From: Glutinoglossum americanum
Taxonomy: Eukaryota > Ascomycota > Geoglossomycetes > Geoglossales > Geoglossaceae
Direction: 5' to 3'
NCBI GenBank assembly: GCA_020080175.1
Contig: JAGHQL010000086.1
Coordinates: 44,319 to 108,318, forward strand
DNA: 64,000 bases
Below, piece after piece: positions 1 to 11,579 of the stretch (position 1 is the stretch's first letter; each line of letters starts with the position of its first letter). Position numbers and translations under genes: made by a program. The notes beneath the pieces were generated by a model. That model did not search any database, was not told the DNA's origin, and saw only the letters and a program-made list of their open reading frames with translations.

Positions 1-60
1 AGCCCTTTGGCCGTGCCTGTATTTCTGGTTTTATATGACGATAGACTGATCGCATAGCAG

Positions 61-1361
61 ATGGGGAACGCGCCCTGACATTCGCTCTGGGGCTTCTAAT
101 TACTCTGGGAACAGCCCTCTATGTCTTCTACACCGCCAGCGGAATCGCCCTTCTCCCCATATCCTTTATTAAATCCGCCCCGTCCATCTCCGCACCTTCC
201 CTCATCGCAAACACCGCCTCACACCTCGAAGCTAACCGCGAGCGCCAACGTCAACTTGAGGGTCGCAATGCCGGACGCTCTGGCCTATCAGCCAAAGATC
301 AAAGAGAGCTAGAAGCGCTCATTCGAGAGGAAAGGACTCTTGTCCGACGCCAGCGCCTCGCCGCTGAGGCTAGCGGAGAAGGTAGAAGCTGGGTCATTAG
401 AGCATGGACAAAAACCCAGGCGATATTCCGACCGATCAAGCTTCTTGGGGGCATCCTACTTCTCATCCTCGTAGTCATCATCTGGGCCTCCATGCTCATA
501 ACCGGCATCGACAAGGCGAAGAATTCAATCTGCAAGCACCATTGCGGCTACCTCCTGACAAGAATCAGCGTCTTCAACCCCATAAACTGGATCTTCGTCA
601 AATCCGCCGAAGTCTTCCCCGTAGATTACGTCATGATTACTCTTATCGTCCTCATCTTTTTCAGCAGTTCAATTGTCGGCATCACAACCGTTGGCATTCG
701 CTTCCTGTGGGTGCGGATCTTCCAGATCAGGAATGGCCATACGTCGCCGCAGGCTCTTCTCATAGCGACTGTGATGCTTACCCTTATCGTCCTTGCGATC
801 AACTACTCTCTCGCCATGATCGTCGCTCCGCAATACGCGACGTTTGGCTCGCAGACCTTTTGCAAAATTCCGCCCAAGCATCCAGGCGAGCAGCCAGATT
901 GTTCGGACGACCCTGAGCTAGTGCTTCCATGCTCTGAGCTTGCCGACAGCGCAGTCTGTACTCCAAGTGTAGTCAGCACATTCCTCAACCGTATAATGAT
1001 TAATTTTCCGTTCTTCGGTGTGGTGTGCTTCTGGGCGCAGTTCGTTTTCCTTGGCGTCTCGCTGCTTGTTCTTGCCACAGCTTTATTCCGCGCTCCGAGG
1101 CTCGATGAAGCTCAACTCGATGAGGATGCAGAGGCGGCGGAGGAAGAGGGCTTATTAGCGAGTGCAGGGAGAAGATTCGGTGCTACATGGGAAGATATTA
1201 GAGGTATGATAATTTCACCTGCGCTATCTATGTTCCTTTATCTTGTGTTCGTGCGAAGTACTGACGCCTCTAATGCAGGGAAGACAAGAGCTGGCCAGAC
1301 AACAACTGGTAATGCTGGTGGGCACAGTACAGCACCGAGGGCGGGAAGGGCTATTGATTGA
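61..1361 (+). CDS. Probable lysosomal/vacuolar cobalamin transporter (LMBR1 domain), 5' truncated by window edge
   Basis: This is the C-terminal part of a polytopic membrane protein of the LMBD1/LMBR1 family, which in animals exports cobalamin from lysosomes; the fungal role is less certain. The visible exon opens after a TAG/CAG-type acceptor ending at 60 and runs to 1203. A 75-bp intron (1204-1278) then leads to a short last exon ending in TGA. Family hallmarks are the stretch '[14 protein letters not shown]', the cytoplasmic loop with '[15 protein letters not shown]', '[13 protein letters not shown]', and the membrane segments around '[13 protein letters not shown]' and '[18 protein letters not shown]'. 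The intron is a multiple of three without a stop, so retention would still be readable. The N-terminal exons lie left of the window. It converges on CKS1. Confidence 0.85.
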
Positions 1362-1923
1362 TGCACGTGAGGATGAGTGAACCGGCGGCGACGGGCCGAT
1401 AAGTTTGACGCATCATTTCTGCCAATTCCTTGGTCTAATGCATATGCGGCTCTGTTGCAGATGCCTTCTGGTTTCTCAGGTCATTTGGACGAAAAAGCAT
1501 GATTTAACATGTGGAGTTTCTAGGTTAGGGATAAGGTTATATGAAATCTTCTCTGATTCGGAAGATTTTTAAATTGGGTAGGTCGGAAATATCAGTCTAT
1601 GATATCAAGGGAGCATTCATAACAGTTTCTCTCTTCATGACTGATTGAATGACTATGCGATTCAATTTTTGTTCCACCGTGCAAGGCTCCTCCTCTTCGA
1701 GTAGAGGTGAGGGACAGAAATAGAAGACGACAAAAAAAGCCACACTAATGTCTACGTCCCCATCATGATGTAGAGTGGAGGGGTATATGAAGTGTGATGA
1801 AAGCTCGTGCATGACATGACGCTATCATAAAGTGTTCCCTTACGTGTCGTGTAGGTCATGTCGCGTGTTGTGCATTGCAAAACTTGGTTGCGCCAACCGG
1901 TGCAGCGTTTTGATGATTAGCTA
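1362..1923. other. Convergent 3' spacer between LMBD1 and CKS1
   Basis: About 560 bases with no supportable coding sequence. It holds the 3' ends of two converging genes. The short open frames here have no recognisable motif and no splice context. Confidence 0.6.
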
Positions 1924-2485
1924 TTAATGATGTGGATAGTCGATGGGTCGCCTATAAACAATAGGTATTGTTAGCAATGATTAGACAATGAAGAGGGTTA
2001 AATGGGGTAGTACAGTTGGAGAGAGGGTGGTGCAGAACGTACTTAAAGAGAAGAATATGAGGTTCTGGCTCATGCACTTCGTAGTGTTCCCACCCCAAGC
2101 TCTGGAGCGACGGTCATCAGCAGTCAGGTTTCTGAGCTATTGCCTTTGGTGACGCTTAGATAAAACTCACTTGCGTAATACCCAGACCTCGCCACTCCTC
2201 CTCCCAGAGAAGCTTCAGTGTGCCCTTCTCTGGGTCAAAGTAGTCTTTTGGAATCGCCTTCAGCATGCCCTTTGGGATATGCACGTGTCGGTATTCATTC
2301 TCATTGTCGCAGTACCTGTAGCACCAAAAATTAGACGTGAGAAAAGGGTTCGAAACAGAGACAACACTAAAAACTTACTTGTCTGAATAGTGGATCGAAT
2401 CAATGAACTCTTCCAGCTTGGCCCTTTCAGCCTCTGAAGGTATTCTAGGCCGCTTATTCCTCCGGGCGTAAAATTGATCCGCCAT
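1924..2485 (-). CDS. CKS1: Cyclin-dependent kinase regulatory subunit CKS1
   Basis: Small adaptor that binds cyclin-dependent kinases and phosphorylated targets, promoting multisite phosphorylation and APC/SCF function at G1/S and mitosis. The gene has four small exons: 2379-2485, 2171-2315, 2043-2101 and 1924-1951. These join in phase to a 112-residue protein, the usual size for fungal Cks. Diagnostic residues are '[18 protein letters not shown]', '[18 protein letters not shown]' and the near-invariant '[13 protein letters not shown]', followed by a short tail and TAA. As in other filamentous ascomycetes there is an insert between the first two conserved blocks (around 'DYFDPEKG'). No single exon is long enough to stand out, so the gene is easily missed. 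It is divergent from RSC4. Confidence 0.93.
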
Positions 2486-3401
2486 CTCTGAGCCCTGTGG
2501 GCGTCAAATAGTTGAAAATGTTGTCAATGGCGGGGGGCACGCGGGGTAGTTCTCGTGGCGAGCAAAGGACTGGTAGCTCTCTGTTGTAGCAAGCGCAAGT
2601 AGATGTTGGCTGGAAAAGTGGGTAGTGCTACTCTAGGCCAACTGAGGGGATAAAGTGACGGGAAGAGGAGTTGGGGTGGCGGCGAGCAATAAGTGAATCT
2701 GATGAAAGCTCGGACTGAAGCGCGGGCTTTCCTTCCAGATTTGAGTAGCAGCTTCTGCAGGCGAAGGCCTTCGGGTGAATGGCCTTGCAGGTTGCTTCCG
2801 TGTAATGCGGGTTGCACAGAACGTGGCGTATGCAAGTTCAGGAAAAGGTGAAGCGGTGAGAGCGATTTCGCTAGGGGTGCAGAGAAAAAGAGCTGTGCGT
2901 TTCGTAGAGGGTGGAGTCGTTGTTTTGTTTACTGGCGGCTGGGGTGTGGGCAGCATTTATTTTCCCAGCCAGTTTGTGGCGGTGCTTGATCAGGTGACTA
3001 TATGAGGCGGTGCGTGGTCATCCGTTTTTGGCTTCCACAGTCCGTTTCTGCTTTCACGTAGGTCGTCCGTCCTCGCATTGTATCTGAACGCATCGGTTTG
3101 TTATTGCATTCCAGCTAGACACTATCTCTGTGCTGTATATGCGCTTGTTCTTTTGATCGATTCTGCGCGTTTTCAAGTTGTCAAAAGAGCGGGTTTTGGC
3201 CCACAAGTGAACGATAAGTCCTTGGTTGCTCCTCGGCAGAACATACCAAAATCCCTACCAAACAACGCGTCCCCCCAGGTTCGCGCATCTGGTGGCTCTC
3301 GAAATCGCATCGGCTACGGTGAAGCGCATCGATCAATTAGGAATATTGAACTTCCAATTGCGAAAGCACACGGTTTAGGCGACCTGGGATTTGAGTGCGC
3401 G
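2486..3401. other. Divergent promoter region CKS1 / RSC4
   Basis: About 900 bases between two divergent starts. The open frames seen here have no recognisable domain and lack plausible splice junctions, so I treat it as promoters and untranslated leaders. Confidence 0.5.
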
Positions 3402-6279
3402 ATGGAATCGAAGCGAAAACTGACGGTCTCAATGTCACCGGACGCAGAGGAGCGAGCGAGGAAGAGAAAGAAGTTGCCGGTGAGTGATGATGTCTTGAAT
3501 GCATGAGAGTAGTTCTTGGTGGTTTGAAGAAAGTGCTGGCGTCGAAGAGTCGAACGAGCCCTCAAGGGTTGTAGCCGCAACAGCGACCTTTCGCTAGGCC
3601 GGGAGGCATTGACTCTTGACCCTTCACCTCCAACTCTTCGGTGTCCCCCACTCCATTCAACGTACAGCCACGTTCTGCCTGCTCCTACGGCACAGCCTCC
3701 AACCTACCAACGATGTTATCCACTGACGACATACGATGAGGAATTGCAGGATATCGACTTGTCCAACGGTGAAACCCCGGAGACGACGACAGAATATGGG
3801 TTCAACTTCCTGGAAAATCTCAGGCAGGCTCGAGATAAGCGGTAAGCAATACCAGAGGATAAGTGAAAGGAACTCAAAAACTGAATCGCGCTTGACCGAT
3901 TCTCCATCTTCCATCACGAAGACCCTTTGATGTCACTATGCTAACGACCTCCTCATTTACAGAAACCGTCTTATTGCTACTCATTTCCTCACGCTACCTG
4001 ATAAGGTAGGACACGGGTCTCTATCGACACTGTGCAGCATATGTGATGCTTACTGGCCTTACTATTTAGCAACAGCATCCCGACTACTATGACACAATCA
4101 GCTTACCAGTTGCCCTCGATATCGTTGAGGTAAACTTACCTCCCTTTACCTCTAATAGTAACGCCGTTGGGTTGTGTATGCCGCGGTGCAGCTATTATGG
4201 CCCTACAACAGAACTAGCTAATAGCCATGCAACATCCTAGGAGAGGCTCACTCACAGAGAGTATCCCAACTTGTCTGCGCTCGAGGCAGACTTGAAGCGC
4301 CTCATCTCCAACGCGAAATCTTACAATTCGAAGACATCCGAAGTCTTTAGCGATGCTGAGAAAGTCCGGAAAATGCTATCAGATTTCATGAGAAAGAACA
4401 ATCCAGCATATGTCGCAAATCCAAACCATGTGACCTACCCTACAGCTACTCCCACGGCTACACCTGAGAAAGCCACAAAGATGGAGCGTGGCATTGAGCC
4501 TGATGGCATCGCTGAAATAGATGGAGGGCGTGGAAGGCGACGGGTAGTGAGCTCTCGTCCTTCGAATAAAAAGGGTGCTGTTAATGGTGAAATTGCCGTA
4601 CCGCTGGTGCTTGAGAAGAACACTAGGGGAGGCGCCAAGCCTAATGGCTTCGAGGGGAAGAGCTTTCAGGAGGCTCAGAAAGTGATTTTAGCTGAAATGG
4701 TCTCCCTCAAAGATGCGGAGTGGGTTATGGATAAACTCCTTCTAGCGGCATCTTAGTGTTTGTTACTAACTATTAAGTGTAGTGGGCAAGAGGTGTCTTA
4801 TCCTTTCGTTAACCTACCATCTCGGAAGCTTGTAGACTACTTTGCTCTTATCAAACACCCTGTATCGTTGAAGGGGCTGGATAAGCTGGTCAGGGGTGTT
4901 CAAGGGCGGAGCGAAGCAACCGGAGTATCAGTTTTTAAGACTTGGAAGGATTTCGAAGATGAGGTATCCTATATCTGGAAAAATGCTCGGCAATATAATG
5001 AAGACGGTAGCGAAATAACGGAACTTGCTGGACAACTTGAGGTGGGTTCCCGATCGTTTCATTCTCATGGAAGTGTTCTTAACGCAATCGTTAGACGTTT
5101 TTCAACCGACGGCTAGCGGAAGCAAAGAAGGCTGTTCCTGAGCCCGCCCATGCCAATGGAGATAGCGCGGGTCCGCAGCGCATACGGCTTAAGGTTCCTC
5201 CGGAGCCAGTACAACCGAAGATCACGTTAAGGGTTGGTGCACAGAAGATGAGAAGCCCAGTTAATGGTGCTTCTCCGGCTGGATCCTCCAATCTAACTGC
5301 GGCTCCGGCTGATCATGGGGCTTCACAACGTCAACAACAACACGCCCAAGGAGGCGCAGATGGACAAGGACCTGCTAGTAGCAATGGAGTTTCGTCACGC
5401 CCAAGAAACCCTTTCGGGAGTTCGCAATCTGGCTCTAGCTCCGCCCCCATCCCTACACTTGGTCAACTAGGAAATCAAGGAACCAGGAGTGTTTCTAGCA
5501 CCGCAACATCACCCACCCCTTCTGCTCCTGCAGTAAAGAGTGAAACCCGAGCTGAGCAGTCTCCATCTCTTGCCGGTGCTCCTCTTGTGAACGGTGCGGG
5601 AGAGTCTATCACAGTGCGCAGAGGAAGCCAAGGGTCCAACCCGGGGCCCAACCAAAATATATCCACATCTTCAATGCCGCCTCCTTCTAGTGTTGGCCCG
5701 AGGCTCCCTAGTGATAGTCCTGCACCTGGGACTGCAAATCCGCAGACTCAGTATCCACATGCGCCCGCTTTTGGGCTGGATTCTAGGTGGAGACACCCTG
5801 GCAAAGGTAATACATTTATTGAATCTGTCTGTTAATGGTATCACTCTAACGTTCAAGCAGATGCTTCGGATGCCTTGATTTCTAACCTTAAAATTTGCAC
5901 TCATCCGGGACTGAAACTATCGAGTCCCTTCCGCCTTGACCTCCCACCATCTCAGACTAGCACGCAGCAATCCATTACTATTAATCTCCCATCTACTCAT
6001 TATTTCCTTCAGGTCGTCCCTACGATTGCTCCCGTCGTTGGAAACCGCCAGACTAAACTCATTGCTACGCACGCTGGACAAAGGCTAAATCCTGTACCCC
6101 AATTACCAGGTCAAACTGATTTAAGGAGACCACTATATGAAGTAAGGTTAGTGGTTGGCGTCAACAAGATTGAAGTGGAAATGGTCGCTGGACTTGCTAG
6201 GGGCGCGCAGAAAGTCGGAGGCGGACAGGATGCCGAATTTGAGAAGTTTACGGTGTTTGCAAACTTGATGAAGCCCTAG
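3402..6279 (+). CDS. RSC4: RSC chromatin-remodelling complex subunit Rsc4-like, tandem bromodomains
   Basis: Subunit of the RSC (SWI/SNF-type) remodeller that reads acetylated histone H3 through two bromodomains. Eight exons join to about 713 residues: 3402-3479, 3750-3841, 3963-4005, 4070-4129, 4241-4719, 4783-5041, 5095-5806 and 5861-6279. Bromodomain 1 covers about residues 40-145 ('IATHFLTLPDK', 'HPDYYDTISLPVALD'). Bromodomain 2 covers about 230-340 ('YPFVNLPSRKLVDYFALIKH', 'WKNARQYNEDGSE'). A Ser/Pro/Asn-rich linker follows, then a conserved C-terminal domain ('PFRLDLPPSQ', 'YEVRLVVGVNKIEVEMVA') typical of fungal Rsc4. The first intron (270 bp) is unusually long and its acceptor is the least certain junction. 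The start at 3402 gives a basic N-terminus ('MESKRK') like that of relatives. Confidence 0.87.
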
Positions 6280-6672
6280 GTCCCGAGTGGGTTGGTTTAC
6301 ATAGCAAGGCTGGCTTTTCGGCGTTTTGCTTTCCAAAGAGGTGCTGGGTGTTCTGGCCATTGCTTATGGGTAGGGAGGCAATTCGCTGTATACTACGTAA
6401 AGCTTCAAAATCTGAAGAAGCACGATTAAAAATTTAAATATTGCTTTAATTGTTACATTTTGATACTTTGCTCTCGGCTGTTCTTGTTAAACAGCGGATA
6501 AACCCCATGCCCTTATCGGCTAGCGTTCCCGTGAGGAAAAATATTCGTAGGTTTCGGTCAACACCAAATTCTCTATCTCGCCAAAATATCCTCTTTCCTT
6601 CAACAAACTACGGTAACCATCCCTCTTTGCTCCGCCGTGCACCCAGCATCTATCCCTTTAACCACACCCACC
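6280..6672 (+). promoter_or_regulatory. Promoter and pyrimidine-rich leader of the SSB Hsp70 gene
   Basis: About 390 bases between tandem genes. The last 100 bases before the ATG are C/T-rich, as in many highly expressed fungal genes, and the start sits in a strong context (CCCACCATGGC). I see no clear array of heat-shock elements, which fits Ssb-type Hsp70s not being heat-induced. Confidence 0.5.
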
Positions 6673-8930
6673 ATGGCTACCGAAGTTTATGAGGGTGCGA
6701 TCGGTATCGATCTCGGTAAGATTCTTTCTCTAACCACCCATATCCAGTTTTTTGTTATTGTGGGATTTGAAGGCTGACCATCGTGCAGGTACCACTTACT
6801 CGTGCGTTGCTAATTACGAAGGCAGCAACGTTGAGATTAGTATGTTTCTCATGAGGCCCTTTTCTGTCCTTCGAGTAGGATGGCTTCAGCTGCGGAGGCG
6901 ACTGACAAATTTCACTACTCTCTTTAGTTGCGAATGAGCAGGGCAATTTCACCACGCCATCGTTCGTTTCTTTTAACGACAAGGAACGTTTGATTGGGGA
7001 TGCTGCGAAGAATCAGGCTGCTATGAATCCAGTCAATACGATTTTTGATATTAAGTTAGTTTTAATTTCTGGAAAATTATCAAAGTACTGTGCAGTCAAA
7101 TGTACTAAACCCTTTGGCACAGGCGCCTCATTGGACGTCGTTTTGACGATCCTACGGTGAAGAAGGACATTGAGTCATGGCCGTTCAAGATTATAGATCA
7201 GGGAGGCAACCCGTTCGTTGAGGTGCAGTATCTCGGTGAGACAAAGGCTTTCTCGCCACAGGAAATTTCTTCCATGGTTCTGATGAAGGTACGGCTCCCC
7301 TACCACATATGGGCCGCGCTCAGCTACTTACAGCCTTTATAGATGAGAGAGGTCGCGGAGACCAAGCTTGGAAAGAAGGTTGAGAAAGCCGTTATTACAG
7401 TCCCAGCCTACTTCAACGACAACCAGCGCCAGGCTACCAAGGATGCAGGCGCTATTGCTGGTCTGAACGTGCTCAGAATTATTAACGAGCCTACTGCTGC
7501 TGCCATAGCGTATGGTCTTGGCTCTGGAAAGTCTGACAAAGAGCGACATGTTCTGATCTATGATCTTGGTGGTGGTACTTTCGATGTCTCCCTTTTGCAC
7601 ATCCAAGGTGGGGTGTTCACAGTTAAGGCCACTGCTGGTGATACTCACTTGGGTGGTCAAGACTTTGACACCGCTCTCCTTGAGCATTTCAGGAAGGAAT
7701 TTCAGCGCAAGACCAAGAAGGAGATTTCTGATGATCCCCGTGCTATCCGTCGCCTTCGGACTGCTTGTGAGCGTGCGAAGCGTACTCTATCTACCGTCAC
7801 ACAAACAACTGTTGAGATTGATTCCCTTTTTGATGGAGAGGATTTTAACACTAGCATCACTCGCGCTCGCTTCGAGGATATTAATGCATCGCTTTTCAAG
7901 AGTACCATTGCTCCTGTTGAGCAAGTCTTGAAAGATGCTGGCCTGGACAAGAGCAAGGTTGATGAAATTGTGCTTGTTGGTGGTTCAACCCGTATTCCCC
8001 GGATACAGAAGCTTTTGAGTGATCTATTTGACGGCAAGAAGCTCGAAAAGGTATTCTCGTTTGTGTTTTGTGCATTGTTGTCAAAGCTTACTGACTATTC
8101 AAAAGAGCATCAACCCTGACGAGGCGGTTGCCTATGGCGCGGCTGTCCAAGCCGGTATTCTCTCTGGCAAGGCTACATCAGCCGATACTGCTGACCTTCT
8201 TCTTCTTGATGTCGTCCCTCTTTCATTGGGCGTTGCCATGGAAGGCAATATCTTTGCTCCTGTTGTTCCCCGCGGACAAACTGTTCCTACTATCAAGAAA
8301 CGTACCTTCACTACCGTTGCAGATAACCAGACTACCGTGCAATTCCCCGTTTATCAGGGTGAGCGGGTCAACTGTGAGGATAATACCTCACTTGGAGAAT
8401 TCACACTTGCACCTATCCCACCGATGAAGGCCGGCGATGCTGTTCTAGAGGTTATCTTTGAGGTCGATGTCAACGGTATTCTCAAGGTTACGGCTATTGA
8501 GAAGAGCACTGGGCGAAGCGCTAATATCACTATTTCTAACTCGGTCGGCAAATTGTCATCTACTGAGATTGAAAATATGATTGACAGTAAGCTCATTAGC
8601 ACTTATTCTGTTTTACGACAGGCATAGCATGAGGATGATCGCACTAACGCTGTCGACTTAGATGCCGTTAAGTTTAAATCTTCTGATGAGGCATACAGCA
8701 AACGTTTTGAAGCCCGGCAACAGCTGGAGTCCTACATCGCTCGGGTCGAGGAGATCGTCTCGGATCCGACTATGTCCCTGAAGCTCAAGCGTGGGGCCAA
8801 AGAGAAGATCGAATCCGCGCTTAGTGACGCTATGGCTCAGTTGGAAGTTGAAGATGCTGGCTCCGACGACCTCAAGAAGAAGGAACTTGCGCTGAAGAGA
8901 GTGGTCACGAAAGCCATGGCCACCCGTTAG
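6673..8930 (+). CDS. SSB1: Ribosome-associated molecular chaperone Ssb (Hsp70 family)
   Basis: Cytosolic Hsp70 that binds nascent chains at the ribosome exit with the Zuo1-Ssz1 complex. Seven exons (6673-6715, 6789-6839, 6928-7054, 7123-7288, 7343-8050, 8106-8586, 8662-8930) give exactly 614 residues, the normal Ssb length. The nucleotide-binding domain shows 'IGIDLGTTYSCV', '[17 protein letters not shown]', '[12 protein letters not shown]', '[12 protein letters not shown]' and '[12 protein letters not shown]'. The substrate domain starts near '[14 protein letters not shown]'. It lacks the EEVD tail of Ssa-type cytosolic Hsp70s and ends '[14 protein letters not shown]', the Ssb signature, including the region of its nuclear export signal. 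Six introns is a high number for a fungal Hsp70. The product of the last junction (Met-Ile-Asp-Asn-Ala-Val) differs slightly from the usual 'MINDA'. Confidence 0.95.
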
Positions 8931-9752
8931 ATTCAGAAAAGAAATGTTGGGAGATGGTTGAACTTGGTCCCTACTGCTGACGCGAGAGGGAAGGGCTGTG
9001 ACGCGAAAGATCATGATTTTTTTTGTTTCATGGTGTTTTACTCTGTGCCCATTCATTATATTGCGACCCTGGGCTTCCGAAAAGAAAAGTTTCTCCTTGT
9101 TTTTTTATCCTCTTCCCCGAGTCTGGTCTCCTTGAGCCGAACTCCCCTTGCACACACATCATTCTATGAACAGGGAACATGTCATTTGCTGCTATCTTTT
9201 TTTTCTGACCAATATTCACCAGACTAGAAAGATGGGGGTTGATTGGGTCCATGGAATCGATAATCGTAGATAATGGGGGTGAATGTTGATGAGATCGGGC
9301 AGTTAGATGATCTTTCAGCATCAAGGATTCAGAGAATTGATATGATGATGATGACAAAAGGGGGAGAACATCTGGTGTACTTGTGTGGAGGAGCCGGCAC
9401 TCCATCGAATAAGCGTCGCCATCCCCATGTTTAAGCCTCCCTACGGCCTAGAATACCCAACGATCAGAAATTCGAAAATTCCCCGAGCCCACACCTCCAC
9501 ACCTCCACATACCTATATCCTGGGGGCTAGAGAAGAACTAGCAGGCTATTCGGCGTTCGAGCCGTATATGCGCGCAAGTCATCTGCAGCCCAACAGCTCG
9601 CGTCCCACATCCCTCTCCAAGATCTCGAAGTCCCCCTAATCGCTCGATAGAATTATGGTATATGTCCCCCCCCCCCCCCCCACCCCCCCCCCCCCAAACC
9701 CCTGGAAAAAAAAAACCCCCCCCCCCCCCCCCCCCCTCTTCTCCCTCTCCCT
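8931..9752. other. Convergent 3' spacer SSB / CDC26 with homopolymers
   Basis: About 820 bases. The first part is T-rich 3' untranslated sequence of SSB and the end is a C/A homopolymer block. No coding sequence is supported. Confidence 0.5.
9666..9736. repeat. Low-complexity poly(C)/poly(A) block
   Basis: Roughly 70 bases made of C runs of about 16, 13 and 21 interrupted by single A, AAA, and a run of ten A after CTGG. It lies just past the stop codon of CDC26. Such blocks are prone to sequencing and assembly error, so lengths here should be treated as approximate. Confidence 0.9.
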
Positions 9753-9992
9753 CTAACCCCGCTGCCCAACACCGATCCTCTCCTCTCTCGTGCGTACAAT
9801 CCGCGCCTTCTCCCCCGGCAGGGGCCGTAGTTCGTCGCTCGGATCCCGCTCGGTGGCCGTTATGGCGAGCTCGTGGGCGTCTGGGTTGTTTGGGTCTCTG
9901 GGGAGTTTCAGGGCGCGGCGGCGGAGGAATTCTGAGTAGGTGGTTATGTCTTCGGAGGTTAGGGTTATTGAGGTTGGCTTTCGGCGGAGCAT
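9753..9992 (-). CDS. CDC26: Anaphase-promoting complex subunit CDC26
   Basis: Very small APC/C subunit whose N-terminus inserts into the TPR superhelix of Cdc16/APC6 and stabilises the complex. The single exon encodes 79 residues. The N-terminal 'MLRRKPTSITLTSEDI' matches the conserved Cdc26 motif (Met-Leu-Arg-Arg-Lys-Pro-Thr, then a short 'DI..Y' helix). The rest is polar and unconserved, as usual. The stop lies just upstream of a poly(C) block, so an extension lost through a length error is possible. It is divergent from the RGG-rich gene. Confidence 0.8.
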   Translation of the reverse strand: MLRRKPTSITLTSEDITTYSEFLRRRALKLPRDPNNPDAHELAITATERDPSDELRPLPGEKARIVRTREERIGVGQRG

Positions 9993-10257
9993 TTTTTTTT
10001 TCTTGGGTGCCGGGGGGCAGGGAGGGGTTTGGTGGTTGGGTCGTAAAGACGGTGGTTGTGGGTATCGATTTGGATATCCTGATATGCTGGTGTGCTTTTG
10101 TTTATACGGGTTTTTTGTTATGTATGGATGTCGAGTTGCACGTGATGCGTCCGGAGGTTAAAGCTTAGCGAGGTTTTGAGGTTGTGGTGGAAAACATTTC
10201 TGGACATCGTTGTTAATGTTTTGAGGGGAATTGGCACTCATTACGGACTGAAGGAGG

Positions 10258-11454
10258 ATGTTGAAATCGCAGGTTCACTCTGCCTTTGGTAGAGGGCGGC
10301 CTCTTTGTGCGGAGTTTGCAAAAGTGACGGCGACGTCGTTGAGGCAGTTCCACGCCTCTATTACTGCTCTTTCTGAGGGCGAGGGGTTGAAGGAGGGTAA
10401 GAATGATGGCTCGTTTACTAGTATTGGCTTCTTCTTGTCTGGTATCTGGTGTTTAAAGGACTGATGAATATTCTCAGGTCTTCAAACATCCTCCAAGACC
10501 CAGAGCTCCGATTCCCAGCCTTCTAGACCTTCTATCGTGCGGGTGCCGGGGATAGATGCTCGTTCTTTTGGTGAGCCACTGAGACCAACTGGTCCCGAAG
10601 GGGCAAACTCACCAATAGTCCGACTCCCAAGCAAATTCTCCGGGGGTTTCAGTGGTAGTGGAGGATTCAACGGCAGGGGCGGATTCCGGGGGACTGGTCG
10701 AGCTCAACCCACCCGACATATTCCCGGCAACGCCAATGCTCCACGAGGGGGGTCTGCCAAAGGTGGGCGAGGAAGCAGCGGGTTCCGTGGTAGCGGTACA
10801 CGTAGGAGAGGCGGCCGAGGAGGCGGCCGTGGGGGCGGGAGAAGACGAGTAGAGGAGTCACAATACAACAGGGCCGGCGGCGAATATAAAATTGACTATA
10901 CACCCGAAGAACTCGAATATCTCGCTGCTAAAGAAGCCGCTGAAAAGCCTAAACCCGTCCCCTTTATCCCGCAAGAAGAAACCCTCATATCCCTAACCCC
11001 CTACGCCCCTCAAATCCCCGCGGCAGCCACCCCCCTCGGCATCTCCTCGACCCTCGACACCCAACTACGCCACCTCGCCTCCCGCCCCCTAGACACCTAC
11101 ACACGTCTCGAAACCCTCACCTCGCGGCTCCTCGATGGCCAGCCCACATTCTTCGAAAACGAGTCCGAGCGGGCAGAAGTCCTCCGTATGGCTGCAGCTC
11201 AGATAGGAGAGAAATGGGGGGCGGTGGGGTTGGAGGGGATGGGGGAGGAGGGGAAGAAGGAGTTCGAGGAGAGGCTGATAAGAGGGGAGTATAGGGGGCT
11301 GGGGGAGGGGGAGGGTGGTGTGGTAAGAGATGTGGGGAGGCTAGTGGGGAGGAATGAGTCGTTTTTGGAGAGGGATGCAATGAAGGTTGTGGAAAGGGTT
11401 AAGGGGTTGGCGTCGGCGAAGCTGGGTGGTGGGCGGGCGAATAAGAGAGCATAA
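10258..11454 (+). CDS. RGG-rich, mitochondria-targeted protein, possibly a mitoribosomal small-subunit protein
   Basis: Two exons (10258-10396, 10478-11454; 81-bp intron) encode 371 residues. The N-terminus is Arg/Ser-rich with no acidic residue for the first 18 residues ('MLKSQVHSAFGRGRPLC'), consistent with a mitochondrial presequence. Residues about 90-150 form a Gly/Arg box ('RRRGGRGGGRGGGRRR'), suggesting RNA binding. The C-terminal half contains 'LTSRLLDGQPTFFENESER' and ends in a basic tail. The arrangement resembles the fungal mitoribosomal mS46/Rsm28-type proteins as I remember them, but I cannot confirm the family. The 3' third of the gene is extremely G-rich on the coding strand. 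It converges on RRF1 with only about 125 bp between stops. Confidence 0.7.
11284..11315 (+). other. G-quadruplex-type motif inside the RGG-protein coding region
   Basis: G runs of 4, 5, 5, 5 and 3 separated by loops of 6, 2, 1 and 1 bases fit the canonical G-quadruplex pattern on the coding strand. The runs encode Gly/Glu-rich residues, so they may simply reflect codon bias. Confidence 0.6.
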
Positions 11455-11579
11455 GGGGTAGTGATGATGGGGGATAGCAGGAATCCTTTTCTTTTTTTTT
11501 TTTTACATAACCCCTATACTCTACAACCCTGTACCATAAAAAAAAACCTCTATCCATAAAAGCCCCCGCCGCCACGTCT

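Noticed and set aside
9662-10168. A plus-strand frame of 168 codons starting with a poly-Pro run
   Set aside because: It is the antisense of CDC26 plus the poly(C) block; the proline run comes from the homopolymer.
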